Shown: positions 7,727-17,174 of the stretch, piece after piece
Position numbering within the stretch: the first letter of the stretch is position 1
How the letters are laid out: every line of letters starts with the position of its first letter
Assembly (NCBI RefSeq): GCF_001280435.1
Contig: NZ_LBIP01000021.1
Coordinates: forward strand, 114,142 to 178,141
Origin: Mangrovimonas xylaniphaga
Lineage (GTDB): Bacteria; Bacteroidota; Bacteroidia; Flavobacteriales; Flavobacteriaceae
Length of the DNA: 64,000 bases
Direction: 5' to 3'
Made by a program: the position numbers and the translations under genes
The notes under the pieces: generated by a model
What the model was told of the DNA's origin: nothing
The model's input: only the letters and a program-made list of their open reading frames with translations
The model's database searches: none

Positions 7727-10516
7727 TTAATAAAATAGAGAAGTCAATTCTTCTGCAGATATTTCATAGGACGGATGGAAATCTTCAGACTCCATATAGT
7801 TAAGAACGGATTGGTATAATTGACGTGCTTCTGGTTTGTCTGCAATTTTGTTCAATTGGGACATGCAAACCAATAACTTTCCTTTACCAACCTTAAATTC
7901 GAAAATGAGGCCTAATTTGTGATTGCGTTCCAAATTGTCAATTACTTGAACAATCGGACGATAATCATAGGATGTATTATCTAATATCAGAGAATTACTG
8001 TTTTTGATAATTGAAAACCATTGCCAATTAGTATGAAAATCGGTAGGGAAAGCATTAAATATTGGATGTTTTGGATCCATAAGTAATCCTAGTGTTCCAG
8101 GAGAAACGGGTTTATTGTTGGATTCGCTAATGCTCTTGAACATGCCATAGTTCCAAAATTCGGGAGGAAAGTGTCCCGGGAAACTGTTCTTTTCAACAGA
8201 TGATGTTTTTGGGAAATATAAAACCTTACCGCCGTTTTTTAGGTTGTTTAAAGCAGATGTATTCAAGTCTTCAACAATGGAATTATAAGTTGGAATTTCA
8301 ATATCCTCTTTGGAAGGATACACCCAAATAGGATAGGAGTTGCTGTATTCCGTATTGGGAATGGACACCAAAACGTTCAATCTTTCAGGTTTTTCAATGT
8401 TTGACAAGTCAAAACTTAATTTTCCTAACTTGGATAACCCGTCATTGGAAATGGATGTTGCACTAACATTGCCTTGGTTCATGACAAAGCCATTTTCTTT
8501 TTCAACTTTCCATTGCACGCCTTCAGTAATCGCCTTGTTGGAATAGTTAACAACATCTAATTGAGCCGTGAAATGTTCACTGTTCCTCCATGTGTATTTA
8601 GGGAATTCCAGTAGTAAAACCACATCGTTGCAGGACTGTTTCCACGTTTCAGGAGTCACTACATTTTTACTGTCCATAAAAGCATCCAAAATACCAACCA
8701 AAGCTGTTCCTTGACCAGGGAAATCCTGAAGGTCTAAAAGTTGAAAGCCTGCCATATCTTTTGTGCGAAGTGCAGCTTCCATTTCTGCCTTGTAGCAAAT
8801 AGCCGACCAAGCACCTGAAGCCTTTTGAAAGGCACTATCCAAATCTAGCATACCAGCTTTTTCAAGTCTGTTTTTAAACTCGATAAGGTTCCAAGCCTTT
8901 AAAACACCCGTGTATTTTTCAATTTCTTGATAATCCGGATAGATTTGGTATTGTCCAATTTCATGACTGATAATTGGAAGCTCCAAACGAGATACCGAAT
9001 AATCAAAATTGAAATTTGTTGATGGTGTTTGTGTGTTCAAAATCCCGCCATCCTTTGCATCGGCAAAGGCGTGTGTTAATCTTGTGTGAGCTTTGTTGGC
9101 ATCGCCATCAAAAGGAGTTCTAGCCCCTACAAAAAACTCGGCATAGTCACGAGGAGGGACATAGCCTATATTATTGTTAGAACCCATGGTGTACAGTGGG
9201 CGACCGTCGTAATCTTTTAAAGACATCATTAGTTTTTCAATATTGTCATGCCCGCTCCAAATTTCATTTCCGGGGGAAAACATGACGAAGGATGGGTGAT
9301 TGGCATAGGATTTCAACATCGCTTCTCCTTCGGCTTTCAATTGGGCAGCAATAGTATCAGACTCCAAACCTCCCCAAAATGGAAGTTCGGCCTGAAGATA
9401 TATACCTTCTAGGTCTGCCGCAGTAAAGGCTGCTTCTGGTGGACAGTAGGTGTGGAAACGGTAATGGTTGATGCCGTAAGATTTAGCAATCTTATAGATT
9501 TTTCGCCAAGATTCCACATCCATGGGTGTGTGTCCTGTAATTGGAAATACGGCAGCATCGTGCTTTCCTCTTAAAAAGGTTGGGCGTCCATTGATGGCAA
9601 AATGTCTTCCGTCAACTTTAAAATCGCGCATACCAAAAGTTACAGATTGGGCATCTTTGGTATTTTCGTTGGAAATAATGGCTGTTACTTTGTAAAGTGA
9701 TTGCTCATATTCATCCCATAAAGCAATGTCGTTTTCAAAGGCATAGCTCACAGTATTTTTGGACTTGTTGGCAAGAATGAATTGCTGAGGTTGTAATTGT
9801 GTAGTTACTCCATTGATGCTGCTCTCCACTAAAAGTTCTAGGGAAACTTGATCTGAGCCATTTTCTACTTCAATGGCGACATCAATTGCTTTCTTTTCAA
9901 TATTTGGAAATACCTGTAAGGTGGAAATATAGGTTTGGGCAGAGGCTTCCAAGTACATTTTTCCAATAACTCCATTCCAATTGGTTTGGGTGTCGTCTGT
10001 ATAGATGTGTACGTTGCCGTAGGGTGTTAATTTTAAATCGTTATTGATTTGAAGCGTGATATAATGCTCCCCGGGACTTAAATAGGAAGACACATCAAAC
10101 TGTTGAGGGGCTTGCAATAATTGTGAAGACCCAACATGCTTATTGTCAATCCAAACATTTGAAGGCTTTGTGCGTTCCAAAAACAAAGCGATATGTTGCT
10201 CCTTGAAATTTTCAGGAATGATCACCTTTTTTCTATACCAAGCCGCACCTTCATAAGTAAAAGGACGGTTGAGGTGCATTGTGGTGGTATCTGTCTTAAC
10301 AAAGCCTTTTTTATTGGAATCTGTAGTTCCTGGTAAGGTAACCTTGTCTTTTAAATCTGTTGAGAACCACTTTTCGGAAATACCAACATTGGCCGTGTCC
10401 AAGGCAAATTGCCATGAACCTTCTAGATTTAATGTATGTCTGTATTGTGTTGGAGTGGATGTGTTTTGGCAGTTAAAGCAAATCACACAGAGTAGGATAA
10501 GATATGTGTATTTCAT
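7727..10516 (-). CDS. Glycoside hydrolase family 2 lipoprotein
   Basis: A 929-residue exported lipoprotein: the signal ILLCVICFNC places the lipidated cysteine at residue 16. It has the GH2 order: jelly-roll sugar-binding domain (residues about 30-190, with LEGSWQFALD and GAAWYRKKV), an Ig-like domain (about 195-300), and a TIM barrel starting near 305 (GRPTFLRGKHDAAVFP). The acid/base is Glu of SPGNEIWSG (about residue 417) and the likely nucleophile is Glu of SHEIGQY (about 519). The C-terminal 300 residues hold extra beta and ThuA-like/glutamine-amidotransferase-like segments. GH2 enzymes are exo-acting (beta-galactosidase, beta-glucuronidase, beta-mannosidase); the exact specificity cannot be read here. 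No SusC/SusD pair is in view, so this is not an evident polysaccharide utilisation locus. Confidence 0.85.
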   Translation of the reverse strand: MKYTYLILLCVICFNCQNTSTPTQYRHTLNLEGSWQFALDTANVGISEKWFSTDLKDKVTLPGTTDSNKKGFVKTDTTTMHLNRPFTYEGAAWYRKKVIIPENFKEQHIALFLERTKPSNVWIDNKHVGSSQLLQAPQQFDVSSYLSPGEHYITLQINNDLKLTPYGNVHIYTDDTQTNWNGVIGKMYLEASAQTYISTLQVFPNIEKKAIDVAIEVENGSDQVSLELLVESSINGVTTQLQPQQFILANKSKNTVSYAFENDIALWDEYEQSLYKVTAIISNENTKDAQSVTFGMRDFKVDGRHFAINGRPTFLRGKHDAAVFPITGHTPMDVESWRKIYKIAKSYGINHYRFHTYCPPEAAFTAADLEGIYLQAELPFWGGLESDTIAAQLKAEGEAMLKSYANHPSFVMFSPGNEIWSGHDNIEKLMMSLKDYDGRPLYTMGSNNNIGYVPPRDYAEFFVGARTPFDGDANKAHTRLTHAFADAKDGGILNTQTPSTNFNFDYSVSRLELPIISHEIGQYQIYPDYQEIEKYTGVLKAWNLIEFKNRLEKAGMLDLDSAFQKASGAWSAICYKAEMEAALRTKDMAGFQLLDLQDFPGQGTALVGILDAFMDSKNVVTPETWKQSCNDVVLLLEFPKYTWRNSEHFTAQLDVVNYSNKAITEGVQWKVEKENGFVMNQGNVSATSISNDGLSKLGKLSFDLSNIEKPERLNVLVSIPNTEYSNSYPIWVYPSKEDIEIPTYNSIVEDLNTSALNNLKNGGKVLYFPKTSSVEKNSFPGHFPPEFWNYGMFKSISESNNKPVSPGTLGLLMDPKHPIFNAFPTDFHTNWQWFSIIKNSNSLILDNTSYDYRPIVQVIDNLERNHKLGLIFEFKVGKGKLLVCMSQLNKIADKPEARQLYQSVLNYMESEDFHPSYEISAEELTSLFY

Positions 10517-10578
10517 AAGATATGAAGCCTAAAATGGCTGGTGGTTGTGGTTAATTGAATGTAGGTTAAGTGATTTTA

Positions 10579-11139
10579 TTAAGCTTTTTTCCATTTAATG
10601 TTACAGCCAATACTTGGTTTTTGCTTGTCTGAAATAGGAGAATTGCTCAACAATGCATTTATGGCTTCCCTAAGGTCTTTTCCTGTTACAGGAATACCGT
10701 TTTCAGGTCTTGAATCGTCCAATTGGCCTCGGTACACAAGCTTTAAATTATCATCAAACAAATAAAAGTCTGGGGTACAGGCGGCATCATAATCCTTGGC
10801 TACTTTTTGTGTTTGATCATATAGATAAGGAAAAATATACCCTTCATTAATGGCAGTTTCTTTCATTAGGTCGGGGTGGTCCTCTGGATAATTGTCAACA
10901 TCATTGCTCGAAATCGCAGCCCAATTAATTCCTTTAGGGGTAAAGTCCTTGGCAATTTTAGACAATTCAGCATTGACGTGCTTTACAAAAGGGCAGTGGT
11001 TGCAGATAAACATAATGACGGTACCCTTGACGCCTTTTATGTCATCGAGTGAAAGATTGGTGTCACTTATAGTATCATAAAGTGTAAACTGAGGAGCTGT
11101 GGTGCCCAAAGGGAGCATGTTTGAAGGTGTTCTGGCCAT
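10579..11139 (-). CDS. Thioredoxin-fold AhpC/TSA-like protein
   Basis: A 186-residue cytoplasmic thioredoxin-fold protein. I chose the internal ATG giving MARTPSNMLPLGTTAPQFTLYD because homologues begin there, and because a TAATTTTG -7 box overlaps the longer alternative start. The redox motif CNHCPF is a CxxC on the first helix (about residues 47-50), and the cis-proline loop is CTPDFYLFD. The family is found as a stand-alone peroxiredoxin-like or thiol reductase protein in many bacteria; substrate unknown. It is transcribed in the same direction as the GH2 gene, but 62 bases separate them and no functional link is evident. Confidence 0.85.
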   Translation of the reverse strand: MARTPSNMLPLGTTAPQFTLYDTISDTNLSLDDIKGVKGTVIMFICNHCPFVKHVNAELSKIAKDFTPKGINWAAISSNDVDNYPEDHPDLMKETAINEGYIFPYLYDQTQKVAKDYDAACTPDFYLFDDNLKLVYRGQLDDSRPENGIPVTGKDLREAINALLSNSPISDKQKPSIGCNIKWKKA

Positions 11140-11156
11140 AACAATTGAATTAAACT

Positions 11157-11164
11157 CAAAATTA
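11157..11164 (-). promoter_or_regulatory. -7 promoter element of the thioredoxin-fold gene
   Basis: On the minus strand this reads TAATTTTG, matching TAnnTTTG, 17 bases before the chosen start. It lies downstream of the longest possible start codon and so supports the shorter protein. Confidence 0.45.
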
Positions 11165-11254
11165 CTCAAAAATTAGCCAAACTGAAAGGATAGCGGGCTT
11201 GCATTTGTATAACATGTTCATAAACAATACGACAGGATATTTAAAATATGTTTG

Positions 11255-11262
11255 TATTTTTG
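11255..11262 (+). promoter_or_regulatory. -7 promoter element of the CsaA-like gene
   Basis: TATTTTTG matches the Bacteroidota -7 consensus. Only 4 bases separate it from the ATG, so the transcript would be leaderless or nearly so. This also rules out the in-frame start codon 15 bases upstream. Confidence 0.5.
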
Positions 11263-11266
11263 CCGG

Positions 11267-11602
11267 ATGAACAAAGCCATAACTTTTGAGGATTTTGCAA
11301 GAGTGGACCTTCGTGTTGGGACCATAATTGAAGTGAATGATTTCCCAAAAGCACATCGTCCGGCATATCAACTTACTATCGATTTTGGAGCCTTGGGAAT
11401 CAAGAAATCTTCGGCCCAAATCACCTCCTTATATACAAAATCAGAATTATTGAACAGACAGATTGTTGCCGTTGTTAATTTCCCTAAAAAGCAAATAGCC
11501 AATTTTATGAGCGAATGTTTGTTATTGGGAGCAGTGAACGGGAAGGATGTAGTATTGTTGAATCCCGAAGACCGTGTGACAAATGGTTCCTCTGTAGCTT
11601 AA
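11267..11602 (+). CDS. csaA: tRNA-binding domain protein, CsaA-like
   Basis: A 111-residue single-domain protein of the EMAP-II/Trbp111-like OB fold. The diagnostic segments are FEDFARVDLRVGTI near the N-terminus, QIVAVVNFPKKQIANFMSE in the middle and LLNPEDRVTNGSSV at the end. CsaA proteins are small homodimeric tRNA-binding proteins with a reported chaperone and export-related activity in Bacillus. The length matches the usual 108-115 residues. The SBF transporter gene starts 4 bases after the stop, suggesting one transcript. Confidence 0.9.
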   Translation: MNKAITFEDFARVDLRVGTIIEVNDFPKAHRPAYQLTIDFGALGIKKSSAQITSLYTKSELLNRQIVAVVNFPKKQIANFMSECLLLGAVNGKDVVLLNPEDRVTNGSSVA

Positions 11603-11606
11603 GCAT

Positions 11607-12518
11607 ATGCAAGAATTAGATACTGTCCAAATCCAGTTTAATAATGATGATTTATGGGTGCTCAATATAGCTTTGGCCGTAGTCATGTTTGGTGTGGCTT
11701 TGGGAATTTCCATAGACGATTTTAAAAATGTCATAAAGCAACCTAAGTCTATTTTTGTAGGGTTGCTTTCTCAATTTATCATTTTACCCTTCTTAACTTT
11801 TTTGGTAATTTTAATATTGAACCCACAACCAAGTATTGCTTTGGGAATGATGATGGTGGCGGCTTGTCCAGGGGGAAATATTTCAAATTTTATGACTCAT
11901 TTGTCTAACGGGAACTCTGCACTGTCAGTAAGTTTAACAGCTTTAGGAACTTTAATGGCCATCATCATGACCCCATTAAATTTTCAGTTGTATGGGAATT
12001 TATATCCACCCACAGCGGAAATTTTAAAGACGGTTGAAGTAGCACCTTTTGAATTGTTGAAATTGGTAGTGCTACTCTTGGGAATTCCGTTGATATTGGG
12101 GATGGCAGTACGCTATAAAAACGTAAAATTGGCTGAAAAACTTTCGAAATTCTTAAAGCCACTTTCCATCATTGTGTTCATAGCAATTGTGGTAATTGCC
12201 TTTTCAAACAACTTGGACGTTTTCAATAATTACATTTCGCATGTGGTTTATATTGGTTCTGGGCATAACTTGTTGGCTATCTTTACGGGATTTGTTATTG
12301 CAAAATTCTTTGGGTTGTCTACAAAAGATCAGAAAACCATTGCTATTGAAACTGGTATCCAAAATTCTGGATTGGGGCTACTCTTGATATTTACATTCTT
12401 CAATGGGCTTGGGGGTATGGCCATCATGGCGGCTTTTTGGGGTATTTGGCACATCATTTCAGGTTTAGCCTTGTCGTTATACTGGTCTAAAGTGTCTTCT
12501 AAAATTAGCGTGGTTTGA
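11607..12518 (+). CDS. Bile acid:sodium symporter (SBF/BASS) family transporter
   Basis: A 303-residue inner-membrane protein with about ten hydrophobic helices. It carries the BASS-family features MMVAACPGGNISNFMTHLSNGNSALSVSLT (helix 4, a discontinuous helix with the Na-binding region, residues about 83-112) and ETGIQNSGLGLLL (second broken helix, about 248-260). Relatives import organic anions such as bile acids, pantoate or pyruvate with sodium; the substrate is not evident. Its stop overlaps the TTG start of the acyltransferase gene downstream, so csaA, this gene and the acyltransferase look like one operon. Confidence 0.9.
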   Translation: MQELDTVQIQFNNDDLWVLNIALAVVMFGVALGISIDDFKNVIKQPKSIFVGLLSQFIILPFLTFLVILILNPQPSIALGMMMVAACPGGNISNFMTHLSNGNSALSVSLTALGTLMAIIMTPLNFQLYGNLYPPTAEILKTVEVAPFELLKLVVLLLGIPLILGMAVRYKNVKLAEKLSKFLKPLSIIVFIAIVVIAFSNNLDVFNNYISHVVYIGSGHNLLAIFTGFVIAKFFGLSTKDQKTIAIETGIQNSGLGLLLIFTFFNGLGGMAIMAAFWGIWHIISGLALSLYWSKVSSKISVV

Positions 12519-13546
12519 ACAAGATTTGGCTGTTTTTAGTAAGAAGCTATATAAAACTGGGGCTCTTTTTTTACTATAGAAGGATCTCTGTTGCAATGCA
12601 GGAATCCATTCCCAAGGATGAAGCCGTCATCTTTTTGGGGAACCATCAAAATGCTTTAATGGATGCCTTAATTATTGCGGTTAAAAATGGACGCTTTGTG
12701 TATTTTTTAACCCGGGCCAGCGTTTTCAGCAATCCTTTGGTGGCAAAAATTTTAAGAAGCCTGTGGATGTTGCCCGTTTATAGGGTTCGAGATGGATGGA
12801 ATACCATTTCAAAAAATGACGAAATATTTAAAACCTGTTCCAAATTACTGCATTCTGATAATGCGGTGACCATTTTTCCTGAAGGTAACCACAATTTAAA
12901 ACGAATGGTTCGTCCATTGAGCAAAGGGTTTACGAGAATTGTTTTTGAGACTTTGGAACGCTATCCAGACACAAAATTGTCTTTGATTCCTGTTGGTATC
13001 AATTACGAAAATGCAGAAGGCTATGCCAATGGGGTTTTTTTAAATTTTGGGAAAACTATCGAAGTGACTTCCAAAGACACCATGAAAAGCCCTAATATGG
13101 CGCAGCAAATTAAAACAAGGGTTCATGAAGAATTGTGTGCGCTGACCACGCATATCGATTCAGAACATTATGAAAATACCTTGCAACGGTTGGAAGAAGA
13201 CAAGGTTGATTTTCTTAATCCTATAGCTGCTAATCAATACATCTCAAGTAATTTTGATGCCAAGAACTTGCAAACGGGAAGACAAGATGGATTGCCGAAG
13301 GGCTTTTTTATGGGCCTTTTAAAATGTGTCCTGTTACCAACATATTTGGTTTGGAAACATGCGTTGCTTCCTAAAATCAAGGAACGGGAATTTGTAGCCA
13401 CTTTTCGTTTTGCAGTGGCCATTACCTTAATTCCATTGTATTTGATTTTGACCACATTGTTGGTTGGAGGACTTTGGGGAGCACCAATCGCAGGTGTATA
13501 CTTCACGGGCATATTGCTTATTGCCCTTCTAGCAGTCAAGTTATAG
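12515..13546 (+). CDS. 1-acyl-glycerol-3-phosphate acyltransferase-like protein (PlsC family)
   Basis: A 343-residue membrane acyltransferase. The TTG start overlaps the upstream TGA; it is preferred over the ATG 81 bases downstream because the first 28 residues (LVRSYIKLGLFFYYRRISV) match the usual membrane-proximal leader of this family. Motif I is NHQNALMDA (residues 43-51, catalytic His and Asp), and motif III is FPEGNHN (about 122). A C-terminal hydrophobic hairpin (about 290-340) is typical of the larger Bacteroidota members. It would transfer an acyl chain in phospholipid or surface-lipid synthesis; acceptor specificity is uncertain. Confidence 0.85.
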   Translation: MNKIWLFLVRSYIKLGLFFYYRRISVAMQESIPKDEAVIFLGNHQNALMDALIIAVKNGRFVYFLTRASVFSNPLVAKILRSLWMLPVYRVRDGWNTISKNDEIFKTCSKLLHSDNAVTIFPEGNHNLKRMVRPLSKGFTRIVFETLERYPDTKLSLIPVGINYENAEGYANGVFLNFGKTIEVTSKDTMKSPNMAQQIKTRVHEELCALTTHIDSEHYENTLQRLEEDKVDFLNPIAANQYISSNFDAKNLQTGRQDGLPKGFFMGLLKCVLLPTYLVWKHALLPKIKEREFVATFRFAVAITLIPLYLILTTLLVGGLWGAPIAGVYFTGILLIALLAVKL

Positions 13547-13595
13547 GAGTTTTTTCGGAACTAAATCAGATGATTTGACTTTGGCACAAAAAAAA

Positions 13596-13620
13596 CGCTA
13601 CGTTTCGGTAGCGCTTTTTA
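13596..13620. terminator. Bidirectional terminator
   Basis: A CGCTAC / GTAGCG stem (13596-13601 and 13608-13613) has an A-run before and a T-run after it. It lies between convergent genes (PlsC-like on plus, PUR protein on minus) and can serve both. Confidence 0.75.
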
Positions 13621-13643
13621 AGAGTTTTATAAAAATCGAGTGA

Positions 13644-14045
13644 TTATATATCTTCAAAGTTAACGTCGGTGAAACTTCCTGTAGAAGCCGATGTTTCGTA
13701 GCTTGTTCCTCCTTCTTCTACATCATCGTTAGAATAGTAATCGTCTTTTTTAAAGTTTTTTTGGTGACGCTCGCTAATTACTTCATCTCCTTTTTCATCA
13801 ATAACAAAATCAATCATTTCTCCTAAGATTTCGTTGAACTCAGCAAAATCTTCTTTGTATAAGTAAATTTTATGTTTTTTGTAGTGAAAAGATCCATCCT
13901 CATTGGTGAATTTTTTACTCTCTGTAATCGTTAGGTAGTAATCTCCCGCTTTGGTTGCTCTTACATCAAAAAAATATGTCCGTCTTCCTGCTCGTAATAC
14001 TTTCGAAAAAATTTCCTCTTTTTCCATCATTCCTTGGTCACTCAT
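13644..14045 (-). CDS. PUR-family nucleic-acid-binding protein (DUF3276)
   Basis: A 133-residue protein of the DUF3276 family, a bacterial PUR repeat. The core is EEIFSKVLRAGRRTYFFDVRATKAGDYYLTITESKKF (residues about 10-46), then the second half KHKIYLYKEDFAEFNEILGEMIDFVI. The Borrelia member is known to bind DNA and RNA as a homodimer. The C-terminal 45 residues are acidic and low in complexity, probably disordered. It is highly conserved in Bacteroidota and probably acts as a single-strand nucleic-acid-binding regulator. No partner gene is adjacent; the ABC exporter is upstream on the same strand. Confidence 0.9.
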   Translation of the reverse strand: MSDQGMMEKEEIFSKVLRAGRRTYFFDVRATKAGDYYLTITESKKFTNEDGSFHYKKHKIYLYKEDFAEFNEILGEMIDFVIDEKGDEVISERHQKNFKKDDYYSNDDVEEGGTSYETSASTGSFTDVNFEDI

Positions 14046-14121
14046 AAGATTTTATATTAAAAAATTAGTTCCTATTAATGTCTCAAAAATCTAAAAAAAA
14101 TGCTAAGAAACCAACAATTTG

Positions 14122-15879
14122 TCATATTTCTTTTTCCGTGAGCTGCTTTAAATAAAGGTCTTTATAGTAACCTTCTGAATTTAAGAGAGTTTCATGGTTG
14201 CCCCTTTGAATGATCTCGCCGTTGTCCAAAACTATAATGTGATCGGCGTTCTTTGCAGAGGATATTCTATGACTTACAATAATGGTAGTTTTGTCCTTGG
14301 AAACACGCTTAAGATTTTTGAGGATTTTCTCTTCAGTTTCGGTGTCAACAGCTGAAAGACAGTCGTCAAACAACAAAATTTCTGGCGATTTTATGATTGC
14401 CCTTGCAATGGAAATACGTTGTTTTTGCCCTCCTGATAAAGTGATGCCTCGTTCTCCCAAAATGGTATCATAGCCTTTAGAGAAGCCAACAATGTTTTTG
14501 TGTACGTCAGAATTTTTAGCCGCCGCAATAACTTCTTCGTCCGTGGCGTCTTCTTTTCCGAACTTGATATTGTTCTGGATTGTGTCCGAAAACAAAAAAG
14601 CATCTTGAGGAACATAACCAATACTATCACGCAAATCGGTAAGGTTGACGAGGTCGATAGGCGTTTTATCAATAAGAATCGTACCTGAATCAATATCATA
14701 AAGTCTTCCGATAAGGTCCAAAATGGTGGATTTACCAGAACCAGTTTTCCCAAGAATGGCAAGGGATTCCCCTTTTTTCAAAGTAAAACTAACATTCTTT
14801 AAAGCTTGAATGTTGGTGTCTGGATAAGTAAAGGAAACTTCCTGGAATTCAATATTACCTTGAATATCGGCATGTTTGTCGGTATTGTTCTTAATGGTAG
14901 GCTCTAGCTTTAAAAACTCATTGATGCGCTTTTGTGAAGCTTCGGCCCTTTGTACTACAGAAGTTACCCAACCTACGGTGGCTACAGGCCAAGTAAGCAA
15001 GTTCACATAAATGATGAACTTGGCAATAACTCCCAAACTTTCAATCTCTCCGTTGATATATTGTTTTCCACCTATATAGATAACGATGATGTTACTAAGG
15101 CCGATAAGCAAAATCATCAAAGGGAAAAATAAGGCCTGGACTTTAGTTAAATCGATATTTTTTTGCCTGTTTTCTGCTGAAAGTTTATCGAAGCCTTCAT
15201 AAATCTGCTCCTCAATTCCATACGACTTGATAACACTAACCCCACTGAAGGATTCCTGAGCATAGGTATTCAGTTTAGATAACCAAACTTGCACAATGGT
15301 GCTGCGTTTGTGGATGGCTTTGCTAAGAATATAAATGAAATAGGAAAGCACAGGAAGAGGAATGATGGTATATAAAGTCAACATTGGTGCCGACTTAAAC
15401 ATCAAAAAGAGAGCTATTATAAACAGAGTAATGGTGTTGATACTGTACATGATTGCTGGTCCTGCATATTCACGTACCTTTCCAACATCTTCACTTATAC
15501 GGTTCATTAAATCTCCCGTACGGTTGCTTTTATAAAAGTCTAAAGAGAGGCGTTGGTATTGGCGGTACACCTCATTTTTTAAATCATATTCAATATATCT
15601 CGACACATTGATGATGGTTTGTCTCATTAAAAAGGTGAAAACACCTCCAACAATGGCCGCTCCAACAATGTAAATAATGTTGATTAAAAGTTCTTTTTTT
15701 ACCACGGACATATCTGAAACAAGTCCCTTTCTATATTCATCGATGATATCTACAGAAGAGCCCACCAATTCAGGGGTGAACAATAAGAAAATACGGGCGA
15801 TGATGGTGATAACAATTCCAGCGAGTAGTTTATAGCGGTATTTGTAAAAGTATTTATTGAGATGTTGTAATTCTTTCAT
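14122..15879 (-). CDS. ABC exporter, fused membrane and ATPase domains (MsbA-like)
   Basis: A 585-residue half-transporter: six transmembrane helices in residues 1-315, then an ATPase domain. The ATPase has Walker A GKTGSGKST (about residue 377), signature LSGGQKQR (about 482), Walker B ILLFDDCLSAVD (about 502) and the switch His in IIVSHRISS (about 535). It would work as a homodimer in the inner membrane. The MsbA/LmrA-type group flips lipids or drugs; the substrate cannot be assigned. It runs away from the leucine dehydrogenase gene, with about 136 bases between starts. Confidence 0.9.
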   Translation of the reverse strand: MKELQHLNKYFYKYRYKLLAGIVITIIARIFLLFTPELVGSSVDIIDEYRKGLVSDMSVVKKELLINIIYIVGAAIVGGVFTFLMRQTIINVSRYIEYDLKNEVYRQYQRLSLDFYKSNRTGDLMNRISEDVGKVREYAGPAIMYSINTITLFIIALFLMFKSAPMLTLYTIIPLPVLSYFIYILSKAIHKRSTIVQVWLSKLNTYAQESFSGVSVIKSYGIEEQIYEGFDKLSAENRQKNIDLTKVQALFFPLMILLIGLSNIIVIYIGGKQYINGEIESLGVIAKFIIYVNLLTWPVATVGWVTSVVQRAEASQKRINEFLKLEPTIKNNTDKHADIQGNIEFQEVSFTYPDTNIQALKNVSFTLKKGESLAILGKTGSGKSTILDLIGRLYDIDSGTILIDKTPIDLVNLTDLRDSIGYVPQDAFLFSDTIQNNIKFGKEDATDEEVIAAAKNSDVHKNIVGFSKGYDTILGERGITLSGGQKQRISIARAIIKSPEILLFDDCLSAVDTETEEKILKNLKRVSKDKTTIIVSHRISSAKNADHIIVLDNGEIIQRGNHETLLNSEGYYKDLYLKQLTEKEI

Positions 15880-15934
15880 TGAAAAAACAGAACTGTTAAG
15901 CTTTTTTTAAGATAGTTTTATTTTACGATTATTT

Positions 15935-15966
15935 TTTGCTAATAATTCAATAATGGATTAATTTTG
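15935..15966 (+). promoter_or_regulatory. Promoter of the leucine-type dehydrogenase gene
   Basis: TTTG at 15935-15938 and TAATTTTG at 15959-15966 are separated by 20 bases, a close fit to the Bacteroidota -33/-7 pattern. The start codon follows 50 bases after the -7 box, leaving a short AT-rich leader. Confidence 0.65.
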
Positions 15967-16015
15967 CACGCGTTTTTAGAGGTGCTAAGAACGTATTTTA
16001 ATTAATTCAATTTAC

Positions 16016-17119
16016 ATGATTTCAGACGTTATAAGTTCTGATGAACTTTCGAAAGTCGATCCGGTTTTTGGTCAATTATCTTTTGACAACCATGAGCAAG
16101 TGGTATTTTGCAACGACAAAGATACTGGTTTAAAAGCAATAATTGGTATTCACAACACAGTTTTAGGACCTGCTTTGGGAGGGACTAGAATGTGGAATTA
16201 CAGCAACGAATGGGAAGCCTTAAACGATGTATTGCGTTTGTCTAGAGGGATGACCTATAAATCTGCAATCACTGGGTTGAACCTTGGTGGAGGTAAAGCA
16301 GTAATCATTGGTGATGCCAAGACCCAAAAAACTCCTGAGCTTATGAAAAAGTTTGGTGAGTTTGTACATTCCTTAAGCGGTAAGTACATCACTGCAGAGG
16401 ATGTTGGTATGGCAACTTCAGACATGGACCTTGTAAGAGAAGTAACGCCTTATGTAACTGGTATTTCAGAAGACAAAGGTGGTGCAGGAAACCCTTCGCC
16501 AATTACTGCTTACGGTGTGTTTATGGGGATGAAGGCTGCGGCCAAATTTAAATTTGGTTCGGATGTATTGGAAGACAAAACCGTGTTTGTACAGGGAATT
16601 GGAAATGTAGGGGAAGCTTTGGTTGAGCATTTGGTGAATGAAGGCGCTAAAGTAACCATTACAGACATTAGTCCTGAGCGTTTGGAAATGGTGAGTTCAA
16701 AATATGGAGCAACCATTTACACAGGAGAAGATATCTACAGCGAAGCCATGGATATTTATGCACCTTGTGCCTTAGGAGCAACAATTAATGATGACACCAT
16801 CAACCGTATTCAAGCAAAAATTATTGCAGGTGCGGCTAACAACCAATTGGCAGAAGAGCGTGTTCACGGTAAGTTGTTACAAGAGCGTGGCATTGTATAT
16901 GCTCCGGATTTCTTGATCAATGCTGGTGGAATTATCAATGTATATGCTGAATTGGAAAACTACGGAAGACCAGAAATCATCCGTAAAACAGAAAACATTT
17001 ACAATACAACATTGGAGATTCTTGAAAAAGCAAAAGCTGCCCAAATCACAACTCATGAGGCAGCTTTAAAAATTGCACAAGAACGTATTGAAACGCGTAA
17101 AAAGGAAAACGCAAAATAA
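16016..17119 (+). CDS. Glu/Leu/Phe/Val dehydrogenase (leucine dehydrogenase type)
   Basis: A 367-residue NAD-dependent amino-acid dehydrogenase. Catalytic and substrate segments: GPALGGTRMW (about residues 51-60), MTYKSAITGLNLGGGKAVI (about 79-97, with the catalytic Lys), and EDVGMATSDMD with the catalytic Asp. The Rossmann fold follows with FVQGIGNVGEALVEHLVNEG (about 191-210). Length and the absence of the longer glutamate-dehydrogenase N-terminal region point to the leucine/valine branch, which deaminates branched-chain amino acids to 2-oxo acids for catabolism. Whether Leu, Val or Phe is preferred is uncertain. A terminator-like hairpin follows 56 bases after the stop. Confidence 0.9.
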   Translation: MISDVISSDELSKVDPVFGQLSFDNHEQVVFCNDKDTGLKAIIGIHNTVLGPALGGTRMWNYSNEWEALNDVLRLSRGMTYKSAITGLNLGGGKAVIIGDAKTQKTPELMKKFGEFVHSLSGKYITAEDVGMATSDMDLVREVTPYVTGISEDKGGAGNPSPITAYGVFMGMKAAAKFKFGSDVLEDKTVFVQGIGNVGEALVEHLVNEGAKVTITDISPERLEMVSSKYGATIYTGEDIYSEAMDIYAPCALGATINDDTINRIQAKIIAGAANNQLAEERVHGKLLQERGIVYAPDFLINAGGIINVYAELENYGRPEIIRKTENIYNTTLEILEKAKAAQITTHEAALKIAQERIETRKKENAK

Positions 17120-17165
17120 TTGCGAGCCAATTCCTTTTTTAGTTTCAGCAATGAATAAATAATAG

Positions 17166-17173
17166 TATTTTTG
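17166..17173 (+). promoter_or_regulatory. -7 promoter element of nusB
   Basis: TATTTTTG fits the -7 consensus and is followed almost at once by a strong hairpin, so a transcript starting here would begin inside or next to that hairpin. The nusB start lies 58 bases downstream. Confidence 0.5.
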
Positions 17174-17174
17174 C

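Noticed and set aside
7727..10516. Polysaccharide utilisation locus around the GH2 gene
   Set aside because: No SusC/SusD pair, sulfatase, other glycosidase or regulator is found nearby.
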